The translations under genes and the position numbers were made by a program. From NCBI GenBank assembly GCA_946055125.1, contig CAMGFF010000098.1, forward strand, positions 1-7,674: a stretch of DNA of 7,674 nucleotides. The letters run 5' to 3'. This DNA comes from an uncultured Prevotellaceae bacterium (GTDB lineage: Bacteria > Bacteroidota > Bacteroidia > Bacteroidales > Muribaculaceae). Shown here one piece after another: positions 1 to 7,420 of this stretch (position 1 is its first letter; every line of letters begins with the position of its first letter). The notes under the pieces were generated by a model. It ran no database searches and had not been told where the DNA came from. It saw only the letters and a list, made by a program, of their open reading frames with translations.

Positions 1-1445
1 GTGATGTTCAGGTCGTTGTCCTTCGAGGGATTGTAGCCCTGCTTGTTGTGGTCGCGCATGTTCACAATGAGGCGGCTGCCTCCGGCAAGCTTCGTTCCAT
101 ATTCTGCACCGTCAAACGAAATCCAGGCATAAAAGCGAGGCTCACGAAGGTCGTTAAGCTTTATAATCTCCGAACGGCTCTGTCCGGCCGACTGGAACCA
201 CTCCGACTCCTTGTAGTAGTCGCTATCGTTCTTTGGCAGCTTTCCATTTACCGTATAGAAATGCTCGGCGGTGTAGAGATAGGGCGAGATGCCCGAGCGA
301 CCGCCTTGCATCGCTCCGTTCACCTTGATAATCGACTGCGGCATACAGGTGTTCTCCCAGTCAAGGTAGTAACTTGTCCAACTGTCGCCCATGGGAAGAA
401 CTACGCCGAGAATAGTCTCGCGGTTGCCGTCGTTCTCAGTGGTGCAACTCAAGTATTGCATCATCGAGGCATACTGCCGCACCTCAAGCGATGCGCCGGG
501 TATGTCGGGTAGCGACACGTTCTCCGATTCGCGCTTGCGCTCACCGTCCTCAAGCGTGTAGAGCTTGCGGTTGCCAAGTCCCTCGGCAAGGACTATTGCC
601 TCTTTGCAAGCCTCGAGGGCACGCTCCCACTTGCTGCGGTCGTAGGTGCCGCTCACCAGCTCTTCGCCATAGCCGGGAGTCTCATAGTTGGTGTTGCGCC
701 ATTGTTTGATTGCTTCGGGCGCCTCGCCATTCCACAGCGGTGAGGCGGCATAGAGCAGCACGCGGGCTTTCAGAGCCTTTGCAGCCACCGTGGTGGCACG
801 TCCCAGCTCCTGAGAGTCGTTGATTACGTCGGGCAGTCCGTTGGCGGCTGCATAGTCGAGCCATTCGCAGATTTGGGTGACGCAATAGTCGAAGTGTGAG
901 CGACCGGGGAAGTCTTTCTTGTCGGTCGTTGAGCTATAATAGTGGTCAACCAATGGAATGGGACCGTAGGATTCGAGCAGGAAGAAGTGGTAGAAGCCAA
1001 GCAGGAAGTAGCACTCGGCCTTCCACCGGCGAATGTCCTCGGCGGTGCTGTGTGCCGGAGTGTACATATCCACCAGACGCAGGAAATTGTTCACGCTGCC
1101 GAGTGATGAGTACATATTATCCCACACTGGGAAATCCACCTTGCCCGGATTGATTGTTCCCCAGGCATATTGCTGGCTCTGTACGCCCCAGGCATCGGGC
1201 AAACCAAATTCATCGACCGACGACATGAACGAGCGCACAAGGTGCTGGCCATAGACTGAGGGAAGCCCCTCGTAGCAGCGGTAGAGAAATGCCTCGGCAC
1301 GGTCCTTATCCTTCATGGTGTCGTCGATTTCCATGCTTTCGGGCGGCACCACATCGAGGAAGTTGCATGAACTTGCTGCACCCATTGCCAATGTGGCGCA
1401 AAGCAATTTTGCAAATATCGTGTTTTTGATTCTAAAAGTCATCAT
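1..1445 (-). CDS. susD: SusD/RagB-family nutrient-binding outer-membrane lipoprotein (3' end cut off by window edge)
   Basis: This is an open frame of 481 codons with no stop, running off the window. SusD-family proteins are usually about 500-650 residues, so a short C-terminal part is missing. The start is one of two tandem ATGs (1445 or 1442). A hydrophobic signal peptide leads to a lipobox-like A-S-S-C with Cys27, followed by NFLDVVPPE, the usual mature SusD N-terminus, so the protein should be lipidated and surface exposed. Family landmarks seen are FDYCVTQICEWLDYAA (about 182-197), GRATTVAAKALKARVLLYAA (about 213-232, the TPR-like helical core) followed by SPLWNG, and LREPRFYAWISFDG (about 430-443). 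By family knowledge it caps the SusC channel and captures oligosaccharide or another oligomer; the ligand cannot be read from sequence. It lies 54 bp after susC and is probably co-transcribed with it. The -3 lipobox residue is Ala rather than Leu, which is tolerated in Bacteroidota. Confidence 0.95.
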   Translation of the reverse strand, partial: MMTFRIKNTIFAKLLCATLAMGAASSCNFLDVVPPESMEIDDTMKDKDRAEAFLYRCYEGLPSVYGQHLVRSFMSSVDEFGLPDAWGVQSQQYAWGTINPGKVDFPVWDNMYSSLGSVNNFLRLVDMYTPAHSTAEDIRRWKAECYFLLGFYHFFLLESYGPIPLVDHYYSSTTDKKDFPGRSHFDYCVTQICEWLDYAAANGLPDVINDSQELGRATTVAAKALKARVLLYAASPLWNGEAPEAIKQWRNTNYETPGYGEELVSGTYDRSKWERALEACKEAIVLAEGLGNRKLYTLEDGERKRESENVSLPDIPGASLEVRQYASMMQYLSCTTENDGNRETILGVVLPMGDSWTSYYLDWENTCMPQSIIKVNGAMQGGRSGISPYLYTAEHFYTVNGKLPKNDSDYYKESEWFQSAGQSRSEIIKLNDLREPRFYAWISFDGAEYGTKLAGGSRLIVNMRDHNKQGYNPSKDNDLNI

Positions 1446-1499
1446 AATCAATTTTTTTCGGAAGAATTAATGTTATGTGTGTTGTCGGGGAAAAAACTA

Positions 1500-4400
1500 T
1501 CAGAGATTAAACTGTACACCCACATTGAATGTGCGCTGCAGCGGGAATGAGTTCCACGAAAGTTCAGGATCCCACAGCTTGAAGGGGCTCCACACGGCGA
1601 TATTGTCGCCCGAGAAGTAGATGCGGCACTTTTTATACTGATAGCCCACCTCAAGAGTCTTCCAGCGGACAAACGAGCCGTTGCGCAGCCAGTAGCTGCT
1701 GGTGACGAGGTTGTTCTTCACGTCGGTGTAGAGTGTACCGAGGCGTGGATAGGTGGCGTCGGGGTCGGGATTGCTCTCGCTCCAGCGCTGGTCGTCGATC
1801 CACTTGGCAAGCTGGCGCTCACCTGCGCCCCATTCCGAGCCGGTGTCGGCACCGAAGGGATTCATCGGGCTCATGTAGATGGTGCGCTTTGCCGAGCCGG
1901 TGAAGAATACGCCGAGGTCGAAGTCTTTCCACTTCACATAGCAGCCAAGTCCATACTGTATGCGTGGCTGCATGCCACAGTCGGAGATAAGCGTCTGGTC
2001 TTCGTTGGTGATGCGTCCGTCTCCATTGAGGTCGCGATACTTGATGTCGCCCGGCATCACCTTCGAGCCGAGGTTCTGCTCAGGGCTTGCGTCGATGTCG
2101 GCTTGGTCCTTGAAAAGCCCGTCGGCTACGTATCCCACCCAACGGTAGGACAACAGCGGATAGCCTGTCTCTGAGCGCCACGAATAGGCATAGTCGGGTT
2201 CATCCACATACACGAGCTTGTTCTTCACATAGGTGAAAGTTCCGCGCAGCGAGAGCGACAAGTCTTCGGTCAGATTTGTGGTGAAGTTGGCTGAGATGTC
2301 GAATCCTGTATTGTCAGCCTTACCTACGTTTGCCCATGGGCGTGCCTTGTCGTAGCCCATCATAGTGGGCCATGAGCCACGCTTCATGAGGATTTTCTCG
2401 CGGCGGTCGTGGAAGAAGTCGAAGGTGAGGTTGAGCTTGTTGAAGAAGCCGAAGTCAATACCCACATCAAATTTCTTCGCACGCTCCCAGCACGCTCCAT
2501 CCACCGGATAGGCGTTGATTACCGGGCTATTGTAGTGTGTATATTCTCCATTGGGTCCGGTGTAGAAGTGCGACTGATTTGTGCTCACGGCCGATACGTA
2601 GAGGAAGTGCTGCGCACCGGCGTTCTTGCCGGTATCGTCGCTTCCCACTATACCATACGATCCGCGCACCTTCAAGTGGCTCACATATTTGCTTATCGGC
2701 TCCCACCAATCCTCATTGCTGGCCACCCAGCCAAGCGACACTGCCGGGAAAAACTCAAAGCGGTCTTCCTTAAGAAGTCGCTCCGTGCCGTTGTAGCCGA
2801 AGTTCACCTCAAAGAGGTAGCGGTGGCGGAAGTCGTAGGTGAAGCGTCCCGAAAGGCCCTGGTTGCGGTTGGGCAGCTGCAGCTCTCGGTATTCACGCAT
2901 CATGTACATCAATAGTCCCGACACTGAGTGGTCATTGTTGAACGTGCGGTTGTAGTTCAGGCGTCCGTCGATGTAGTAGGTCATCGACGACCAGCGGCTT
3001 ATCGCCGATTGTGTCTGGTAGGTGCTGCCAGCCTTGCCCACGTTGTTGTAGGTGAACTCGTAGGGGTCATTCGGGTCCCATGCCTGAGTATCCACCTGAT
3101 AGTAGAATGGCGACATGTAGCTCGTGTAGGTGCTATACGAGCGTGAGTTCATCGACACGAGTGCCGTCAGCTCCAGTCCGGGAGTCACGAAGTCGAGCTT
3201 CTGGTTGAGGTTCACCGAGGCGGTGATGTCGTTGGAATTGGTCTGGCGGAACTGGCTCAGAAGCACCGCATAGGGGTTGGTATATACGTTGGTGCCCGAG
3301 AACACGCGGTTTCCGAAGTGCAGATACTCATCGCCCTCGCTCACCGGCAGTACCGGCGCAAACATCACCGGCGCAATGTCGTACACATTGTAGTAGAGGT
3401 TGTCGTTGTCGCCAAGTCCCTTGCGGTTGGCAAATTGTGAGTGTATCTTCAGGCTCACCTTGGTAGTGTTGGTGAGCTTGTAGTTGATGTTGTTCTGGAA
3501 GATATACGACCAGTGGTTGTAGTTGTTGTTGAACACATAGTCCTTCGGACAGTCGATTAATCCTGTGTCGTGATTGGCCTGTATGCTCATGTAGTAGCTC
3601 AGTTTCGAGCCTCCACCCTGCACATTGAGGTTCACACGCTCATTCATGGTGTTCTCCTTGAAAAGCAAGTCATACCAGTTAACATTTGGATAGACGTAGG
3701 GGTTTATACCGTTGCGGGTGTATTCTATCTCCTGCGCTGTGTAGCGCGGCGAGGTGGTGGGATAGCGTGAGGTGAGCGCCTCGTTATACACTTCCATCCA
3801 CCGCGGGCCATCCACATATTCCATTTCGCGCATGGGCTTGAGAAACGACACCTCGGCATTTACCGACACCTTGGCGCGTGTGTTCTCCGTTCCCTCCTTG
3901 GTGGTGACGATAAGCACGCCATTGGCTCCGCGTGAGCCATAAATTGCGGTTGCCGATGCGTCTTTAAGGATTGAGAACTGGTCAATGCTTTCGGGCGGTA
4001 TGCTGTTGAGGGTCTCCGATGTGATTTCTATTCCGTCGAGCAAGATGAGCGGTGTGGCGCGTCCGCCGAAGGTGCCGATTCCTCGAATGTAGAACTCCGA
4101 TCCTTCGCCCGGCTTTCCACTCTTGGTCGATGAGATGAGCCCCGCCAGTTTTCCGGCAAGATTGTTGGTGAGTGCCGATGAGGGCATTTTCAGGTCGTTG
4201 CCTTTCACCGACACTATCGAGCCGGTTACCGACACTTTGCGCTGTGTGCCGGCTCCCACCACTACCACCTCGTTGAGCACGGCATTGGCGGTTTCCAGCT
4301 TCACGTCGAGCACGCCGAGGTCGCCCACCGTGAGTGTTTGCTTGGTATATCCTATATAACTGAACTCCAGCTCATTGCGGTTGGTCACTTCTATGCTGTA

Positions 4401-4913
4401 GGCTCCATCTATGTCGGTCACTGTGCCTACGCCTTTGCTGCCTTTCACTTGCACGCTCACGCCTATGAGCGGCTCGCCGGTTGCTCCATCCACCACCACG
4501 CCGGTGAGCTTTCGCTTCTGTTTTTTTGATGCCTTGGAATGCTTTGATGAAGATGCTGCGGCAGTTCCCTTGTGCAGCGACACTTGCCTGTCCTGAATTT
4601 TGTAGTCGATACCGGTGCCGCCAAACACTTGATTGAGCACTGCCGGAACCGTGGCATTGCTTACCTGCACGCTCACTATGCTGTCGGCATTGATGGCGTT
4701 AGGGCTGTAGAAGAACACATATCCGGTGTGTCTCTCGATATATTCAAGAACCTCCTTTACCGGCCGATTCTGCAGGTCGATGGTAATGGTATTGCTGTCG
4801 GCTTGGGCTCGGGCCGGGCTGGCCGTGGCCGTAACTGCGCTGAAAGCAAGTACCGACGGGAGCAGTAGGCATGCAGCCCATGACCCGACAAATGATTTCT
4901 CTGTTTTAATCAT
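1500..4913 (-). CDS. susC: SusC/RagA-family TonB-dependent outer-membrane transporter with STN signalling domain
   Basis: This complete protein of 1137 residues is within the usual size for SusC proteins with an STN domain. Regions in order: signal peptide about 1-38; STN domain about 43-113 (TIDLQNRPVKEVLEYIERHT onward); a Ser/Lys-rich linker 117-135; a carboxypeptidase-D regulatory-like beta domain about 136-207 (GEPLIGVSVQVKG, DIDGAYSIEV); a TonB-box-like LNEVVVVGAG at 213-222; plug about 224-341 with the SusC signature DASATAIYGSRGANGVLIVT; then a 22-strand-type barrel to the C-terminus, including PGDIKYRDLNGDGRIT near 953-967. It should form the outer-membrane channel that works with SusD and is energised by TonB-ExbBD. 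By family knowledge the STN domain marks receptors that signal through a FecR/ECF-sigma pair, which fits the fecR gene just upstream. The C-terminus is QFNL, whereas many outer-membrane barrels end in an aromatic residue. The substrate is not predictable. Confidence 0.97.
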   Translation of the reverse strand: MIKTEKSFVGSWAACLLLPSVLAFSAVTATASPARAQADSNTITIDLQNRPVKEVLEYIERHTGYVFFYSPNAINADSIVSVQVSNATVPAVLNQVFGGTGIDYKIQDRQVSLHKGTAAASSSKHSKASKKQKRKLTGVVVDGATGEPLIGVSVQVKGSKGVGTVTDIDGAYSIEVTNRNELEFSYIGYTKQTLTVGDLGVLDVKLETANAVLNEVVVVGAGTQRKVSVTGSIVSVKGNDLKMPSSALTNNLAGKLAGLISSTKSGKPGEGSEFYIRGIGTFGGRATPLILLDGIEITSETLNSIPPESIDQFSILKDASATAIYGSRGANGVLIVTTKEGTENTRAKVSVNAEVSFLKPMREMEYVDGPRWMEVYNEALTSRYPTTSPRYTAQEIEYTRNGINPYVYPNVNWYDLLFKENTMNERVNLNVQGGGSKLSYYMSIQANHDTGLIDCPKDYVFNNNYNHWSYIFQNNINYKLTNTTKVSLKIHSQFANRKGLGDNDNLYYNVYDIAPVMFAPVLPVSEGDEYLHFGNRVFSGTNVYTNPYAVLLSQFRQTNSNDITASVNLNQKLDFVTPGLELTALVSMNSRSYSTYTSYMSPFYYQVDTQAWDPNDPYEFTYNNVGKAGSTYQTQSAISRWSSMTYYIDGRLNYNRTFNNDHSVSGLLMYMMREYRELQLPNRNQGLSGRFTYDFRHRYLFEVNFGYNGTERLLKEDRFEFFPAVSLGWVASNEDWWEPISKYVSHLKVRGSYGIVGSDDTGKNAGAQHFLYVSAVSTNQSHFYTGPNGEYTHYNSPVINAYPVDGACWERAKKFDVGIDFGFFNKLNLTFDFFHDRREKILMKRGSWPTMMGYDKARPWANVGKADNTGFDISANFTTNLTEDLSLSLRGTFTYVKNKLVYVDEPDYAYSWRSETGYPLLSYRWVGYVADGLFKDQADIDASPEQNLGSKVMPGDIKYRDLNGDGRITNEDQTLISDCGMQPRIQYGLGCYVKWKDFDLGVFFTGSAKRTIYMSPMNPFGADTGSEWGAGERQLAKWIDDQRWSESNPDPDATYPRLGTLYTDVKNNLVTSSYWLRNGSFVRWKTLEVGYQYKKCRIYFSGDNIAVWSPFKLWDPELSWNSFPLQRTFNVGVQFNL

Positions 4914-4939
4914 CTAATTGTCAGTGTGATGTGGTCTTT

Positions 4940-4961
4940 GTGCCGCCTCGCCGGCGGGCAC
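4940..4961 (-). other. GC-rich inverted repeat (RNA hairpin) between fecR and susC
   Basis: On the + strand, gtgccgcc (4940-4947) and ggcgggcac (4953-4961) are complementary over 8 base pairs with one unpaired base, around a 5-nt loop. In the minus-strand transcript this gives a strong GC stem in an otherwise ordinary 74-bp gap, about 26 nt before the susC start. The sequence that follows in the transcript is AAAGACCACATC, with no U-run, so it does not look like an intrinsic terminator. It could be an RNA processing or stability element, or could set different expression levels for fecR and susC. The pairing is seen directly; the role is inference. Confidence 0.5.
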
Positions 4962-4987
4962 TGGCCACTTATGTTAGTAATTTGTGT

Positions 4988-5917
4988 TTATTCTTTTACG
5001 CTAACCCAAATTTTTCCATTGGTCTTGCTGTAGGTGGTCGATGATGTGAACGATATTGTGCGCATCACCTCATCTATATCCTCCTTGAGGTTGAGTTTTC
5101 CGGTTACTTTAAGGCTGTCAACTCCCGGGCCAAGCACAAACTCCACTCCATAGTGCGATTTGAGCCTGCCAAACACTTTTGCCAGAGGGTCGTTGTGAAA
5201 CACAAGCTGGTCGTCAATCCAGCAGATGTAGCTATCCACATTCACCCTAACCGGCTGTTGTAGCTCTCCATTGCGCACTTCGGCAAGCTCTCCCGGCGAC
5301 ATCACCACATGGCTCTCTCCACCGTTGCTCACATCCACTTTACCTTGCACAAGCACCACTTCGGTGTGGTTCTCACCTGGATAGGATGCCACATTGAAGG
5401 TGGTGCCAAGCACACGCACCTTGGCCTCACGGGTGTGCACCGTGAATGGAGCCTCGGCATTGTGCGCTATTTTCAGGTAGGCCTCGCCTTCTATGTAGAT
5501 TTCGCGTGAGTCGCTGCTGAATTTTGCCGGATATACTATTTTCGTGCCCGAGTTCATCCATATCTCGCTGCCATCGGCAAAGGTCACATGGTTCTTCGAC
5601 CCCGTGGGTGTCACAAGCTGTGTGAAGTTGCCCTCTCCGGTGCTCATGTATTCCATGAGGTCGTCCGCTTTGCCCGGCACGAAAATGGTGGAATTGAAGA
5701 GAAGGACAACTGCCACTATGGCTGCTGCCACAGCTGCCGCCGCGTAGTAGTAGCGGATTTTCCTGCGGTGTCTTATTCCAAACACCACGTTGGCGTCTTC
5801 CTCTATGCTGCTCCACGCTTCATCGATTTCACATTGTGGCACTATGCGTTCTTTCTCCTTTGCAAGCTCTATGAGCCTGTGCACCACGCGGTTGATGTTG
5901 TCCTTCTCTATCGCCAT
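4988..5917 (-). CDS. fecR: FecR-family transmembrane anti-sigma factor
   Basis: This is a complete 309-residue protein of typical FecR size in Bacteroidota. Residues 1-55 form the cytoplasmic part that should hold an ECF sigma factor, including the E30-IDEAWSSIEED stretch. A single membrane segment lies at about 57-80 (YYYAAAAVAAAIVAVVLLF), preceded by basic RHRRKIR. The periplasmic FecR domain covers about 93-196 (VTPTGSKNHVTFADGSEIWM; EIYIEGEAYLKI; VRVLGTTFNVASY). A C-terminal DUF4974-like domain covers about 237-307 (LVFHNDPLAKVFGRLKSHYG onward). By family knowledge, the periplasmic part contacts the STN domain of the partner SusC and, on substrate uptake, frees the sigma factor. The conserved Gly171-Thr172 sits where self-cleavage is known in Pseudomonas FecR homologues such as FoxR; whether this protein cleaves is unknown. 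The start at 5917 gives an intact cytoplasmic domain. Oddly, no sigma gene lies directly upstream. The order fecR-susC-susD supports pairing with the downstream SusC. Confidence 0.94.
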   Translation of the reverse strand: MAIEKDNINRVVHRLIELAKEKERIVPQCEIDEAWSSIEEDANVVFGIRHRRKIRYYYAAAAVAAAIVAVVLLFNSTIFVPGKADDLMEYMSTGEGNFTQLVTPTGSKNHVTFADGSEIWMNSGTKIVYPAKFSSDSREIYIEGEAYLKIAHNAEAPFTVHTREAKVRVLGTTFNVASYPGENHTEVVLVQGKVDVSNGGESHVVMSPGELAEVRNGELQQPVRVNVDSYICWIDDQLVFHNDPLAKVFGRLKSHYGVEFVLGPGVDSLKVTGKLNLKEDIDEVMRTISFTSSTTYSKTNGKIWVSVKE

Positions 5918-5983
5918 AATTTTTTCTAATTGATTGTGTTGTGTGGTTGATTAGTTGTTTGAAAAAATTTTGGTTTATTCCAC

Positions 5984-7318
5984 TTATCTTGCAAGATGCT
6001 TCTTGCCATTCATGATATATACGCCCTGTGCCGGCTTCTCATTCAGGCGAATGCCTTGCAGGTTGTAGATGCGGTTGTCGCCTCCCTTGGCATCGGCTTC
6101 CACAAGCTCTGCTCCTGTGAATGAGCTGCTTCCTATCAGGTAAGTGTTCACGCTGCTGCCCTCGCTCATTGGCACTGCCAAGTAGGCTGTGCGGGCCGGT
6201 GCTGCGAATGTGCCTGTGGCGGCGTGAGCCCAGTTGAAGCCCACTGTGGCATTTTCGGCGTCGGCATAGCCGAAGGTGTAATATTTTGTGTCGGGCGAGG
6301 CATACACTTCTTTCGCCTCGGTGGCTGCCTCAAGCTGATTTGCTGTGTTGATGGGTGCGGCTGTGCCGTCGTAGTCGAGATAGCAGGCTGTCTTGAAGCT
6401 ATCGGCCGATGAGTTCATCGATACAAGCACGCCTGTGCCGGCCGGAACAAGGTAGCCATTCACCATATTGCCCGATGCGCACAACGATGTCGACGCGTAG
6501 TCGCCGGCGGCAAGGGTCTGCAGTTTCACTGCGCCATCGGCGGTGGTGGCTGTATACACCTCCACGCCGGCTGTGGCCGGGAATATCACGTCCTTGGGTG
6601 CCGAGAATGTGCCGTAGTAGCGCTCCTGCTCGTCTATCGTCACTTTCTCATTGAAGTGCAAAGGCTCTACCTTGCTGTTGAGTTCTCCCTCGTAAGTAAT
6701 CTTTATGCTCTGTATGCGATACCAGTAATTGCCGCCGCTGTAGCCCTTCACCATAAGGTTGCCGCTCACGGGTGCGCTGCCCTCCCAGGTGTAGGTGGTG
6801 TAGTTGGCGGTGAGCTTGGGCGACTTCTCAGGCGTCTCGCCGGGGGCTGCGCACCACATCTGGTCTTTCACCTGATACTCGCCATTGGCTGCCTTGTCGG
6901 TTGCGGTGGCTATCATGATTGTGGGTGCGCCCCATTCATTGGCAGGTGCCATGGCTGTCACCTCCACCTTCGTGATGTCGGTTATCTCGGTGCCAAGCAC
7001 GAGCTCTCCGTTCCACAACTGACTCGAACTTGAGCCTATCTGCAGTGCATCCTGATAGTAACCTATGTAGATTTGGTTATTCCAGTGAAAATAGTCGAAC
7101 ACATAGGGCTTGCCATTCACATCGACTGCCGTAAACGTCTTCTGTGTCTTGTTGATGTACATCGATTTGCCGTTCTGGTCATAGGCTACGCCCACAATAC
7201 CGCCCGTGTTGATAGGAAACGAGAAATCAAACTCCAGTGTCTTGGTCTCAGCCATTGTAGTTGCTGCCATAGCAATTGCCACGGCTGCAACTCCTGTCTT
7301 TAAGTAATTCATCTTCAT
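5984..7318 (-). CDS. Exported protein of unknown function with YNLQG-type C-terminal tail
   Basis: I do not recognise a catalytic family in this complete 444-residue protein. A signal peptide is clear (MKMNYLKTG, an Ala-rich hydrophobic core, TMA-ET), with likely cleavage after Ala23. Residues 24 to about 212 are rich in Thr, Tyr, Gly and alternating hydrophobics and end in YWYRIQSIKITYEG; this resembles the beta-sandwich-like modules of many secreted Bacteroidota proteins. Residues about 230-400 hold a second beta-rich part (YYGTFSAPKDVIFP, GVEVYTATTADGAV, GYLVPAGTGVLVSMN). The tail IYNLQGIRL (417-425) and GVYIMNGKKHL (432-442) is a short C-terminal motif common in Bacteroidales and similar to the end of type IX secretion sorting domains, although a full-length domain of that kind is not obvious. 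Start 7318 is chosen; an in-frame ATG at 7312 would remove only two residues. It lies 66 bp before fecR and may share its operon. A surface binding or adhesin-like role is possible but unproven. Confidence 0.85.
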   Translation of the reverse strand: MKMNYLKTGVAAVAIAMAATTMAETKTLEFDFSFPINTGGIVGVAYDQNGKSMYINKTQKTFTAVDVNGKPYVFDYFHWNNQIYIGYYQDALQIGSSSSQLWNGELVLGTEITDITKVEVTAMAPANEWGAPTIMIATATDKAANGEYQVKDQMWCAAPGETPEKSPKLTANYTTYTWEGSAPVSGNLMVKGYSGGNYWYRIQSIKITYEGELNSKVEPLHFNEKVTIDEQERYYGTFSAPKDVIFPATAGVEVYTATTADGAVKLQTLAAGDYASTSLCASGNMVNGYLVPAGTGVLVSMNSSADSFKTACYLDYDGTAAPINTANQLEAATEAKEVYASPDTKYYTFGYADAENATVGFNWAHAATGTFAAPARTAYLAVPMSEGSSVNTYLIGSSSFTGAELVEADAKGGDNRIYNLQGIRLNEKPAQGVYIMNGKKHLAR

Positions 7319-7420
7319 AAGTTTGTTATTTAGTAATTAGGTTTATCCCTTTGTTGTTTTATTGTTATAACGCCCTTTTCCTCAACATCTACTACCCTAT
7401 TTCCACTATTTTTTTCTCTC
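7319..7420 (-). other. Intergenic leader upstream of the 444-residue exported protein gene
   Basis: This 102-bp A/T-rich gap is the longest in the window and the most plausible place for a promoter driving the exported protein-fecR-susC-susD group. I looked in the minus-strand reading for the Bacteroidota primary-sigma pattern (TTG near -33 and TAnnTTTG near -7) and found no convincing match. No hairpin plus U-run for termination of the upstream gene is apparent. The bases just before the ATG are A-rich (AAATAACAAACTT) without a Shine-Dalgarno sequence, as is usual in this phylum. Confidence 0.3.

Noticed and set aside
48..512. 154-codon + strand open frame near the left edge
   Set aside because: It overlaps the susD reading frame, which matches its family throughout and runs unbroken to the edge.
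2409..2915. 168-codon + strand open frame inside susC, with a Val/Glu-rich N-terminus
   Set aside because: It lies wholly antisense to the well-supported susC frame; its composition (repetitive Val/Glu/Ala, no domain) is what results from reading this gene on the opposite strand.
4940..4961. The fecR-susC hairpin as an intrinsic terminator
   Set aside because: No U-run follows the stem in the minus-strand transcript, and susC downstream needs transcription through it unless it has its own promoter.
5427..5816. 129-codon minus-strand frame overlapping fecR in another phase
   Set aside because: It is a frame-shifted reading of fecR, rich in Arg, Gly, His and Ser with no recognisable domain; fecR is intact in its own frame.
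5963..5971. A-run followed by T-run (aaaaattt) between the exported-protein gene and fecR as a terminator
   Set aside because: It is a weak A/T symmetry without a GC stem or adequate loop.
6656..7033. 125-codon + strand open frame antisense to the exported-protein gene
   Set aside because: It has a Cys/Gly/His-rich composition with no family resemblance and lies fully within a gene with a clear signal peptide and conserved tail.
7364..7371. Palindrome gttataac in the gap upstream of the exported-protein gene
   Set aside because: Eight bases of A/T-rich palindrome are expected by chance and no flanking symmetry suggests an operator.
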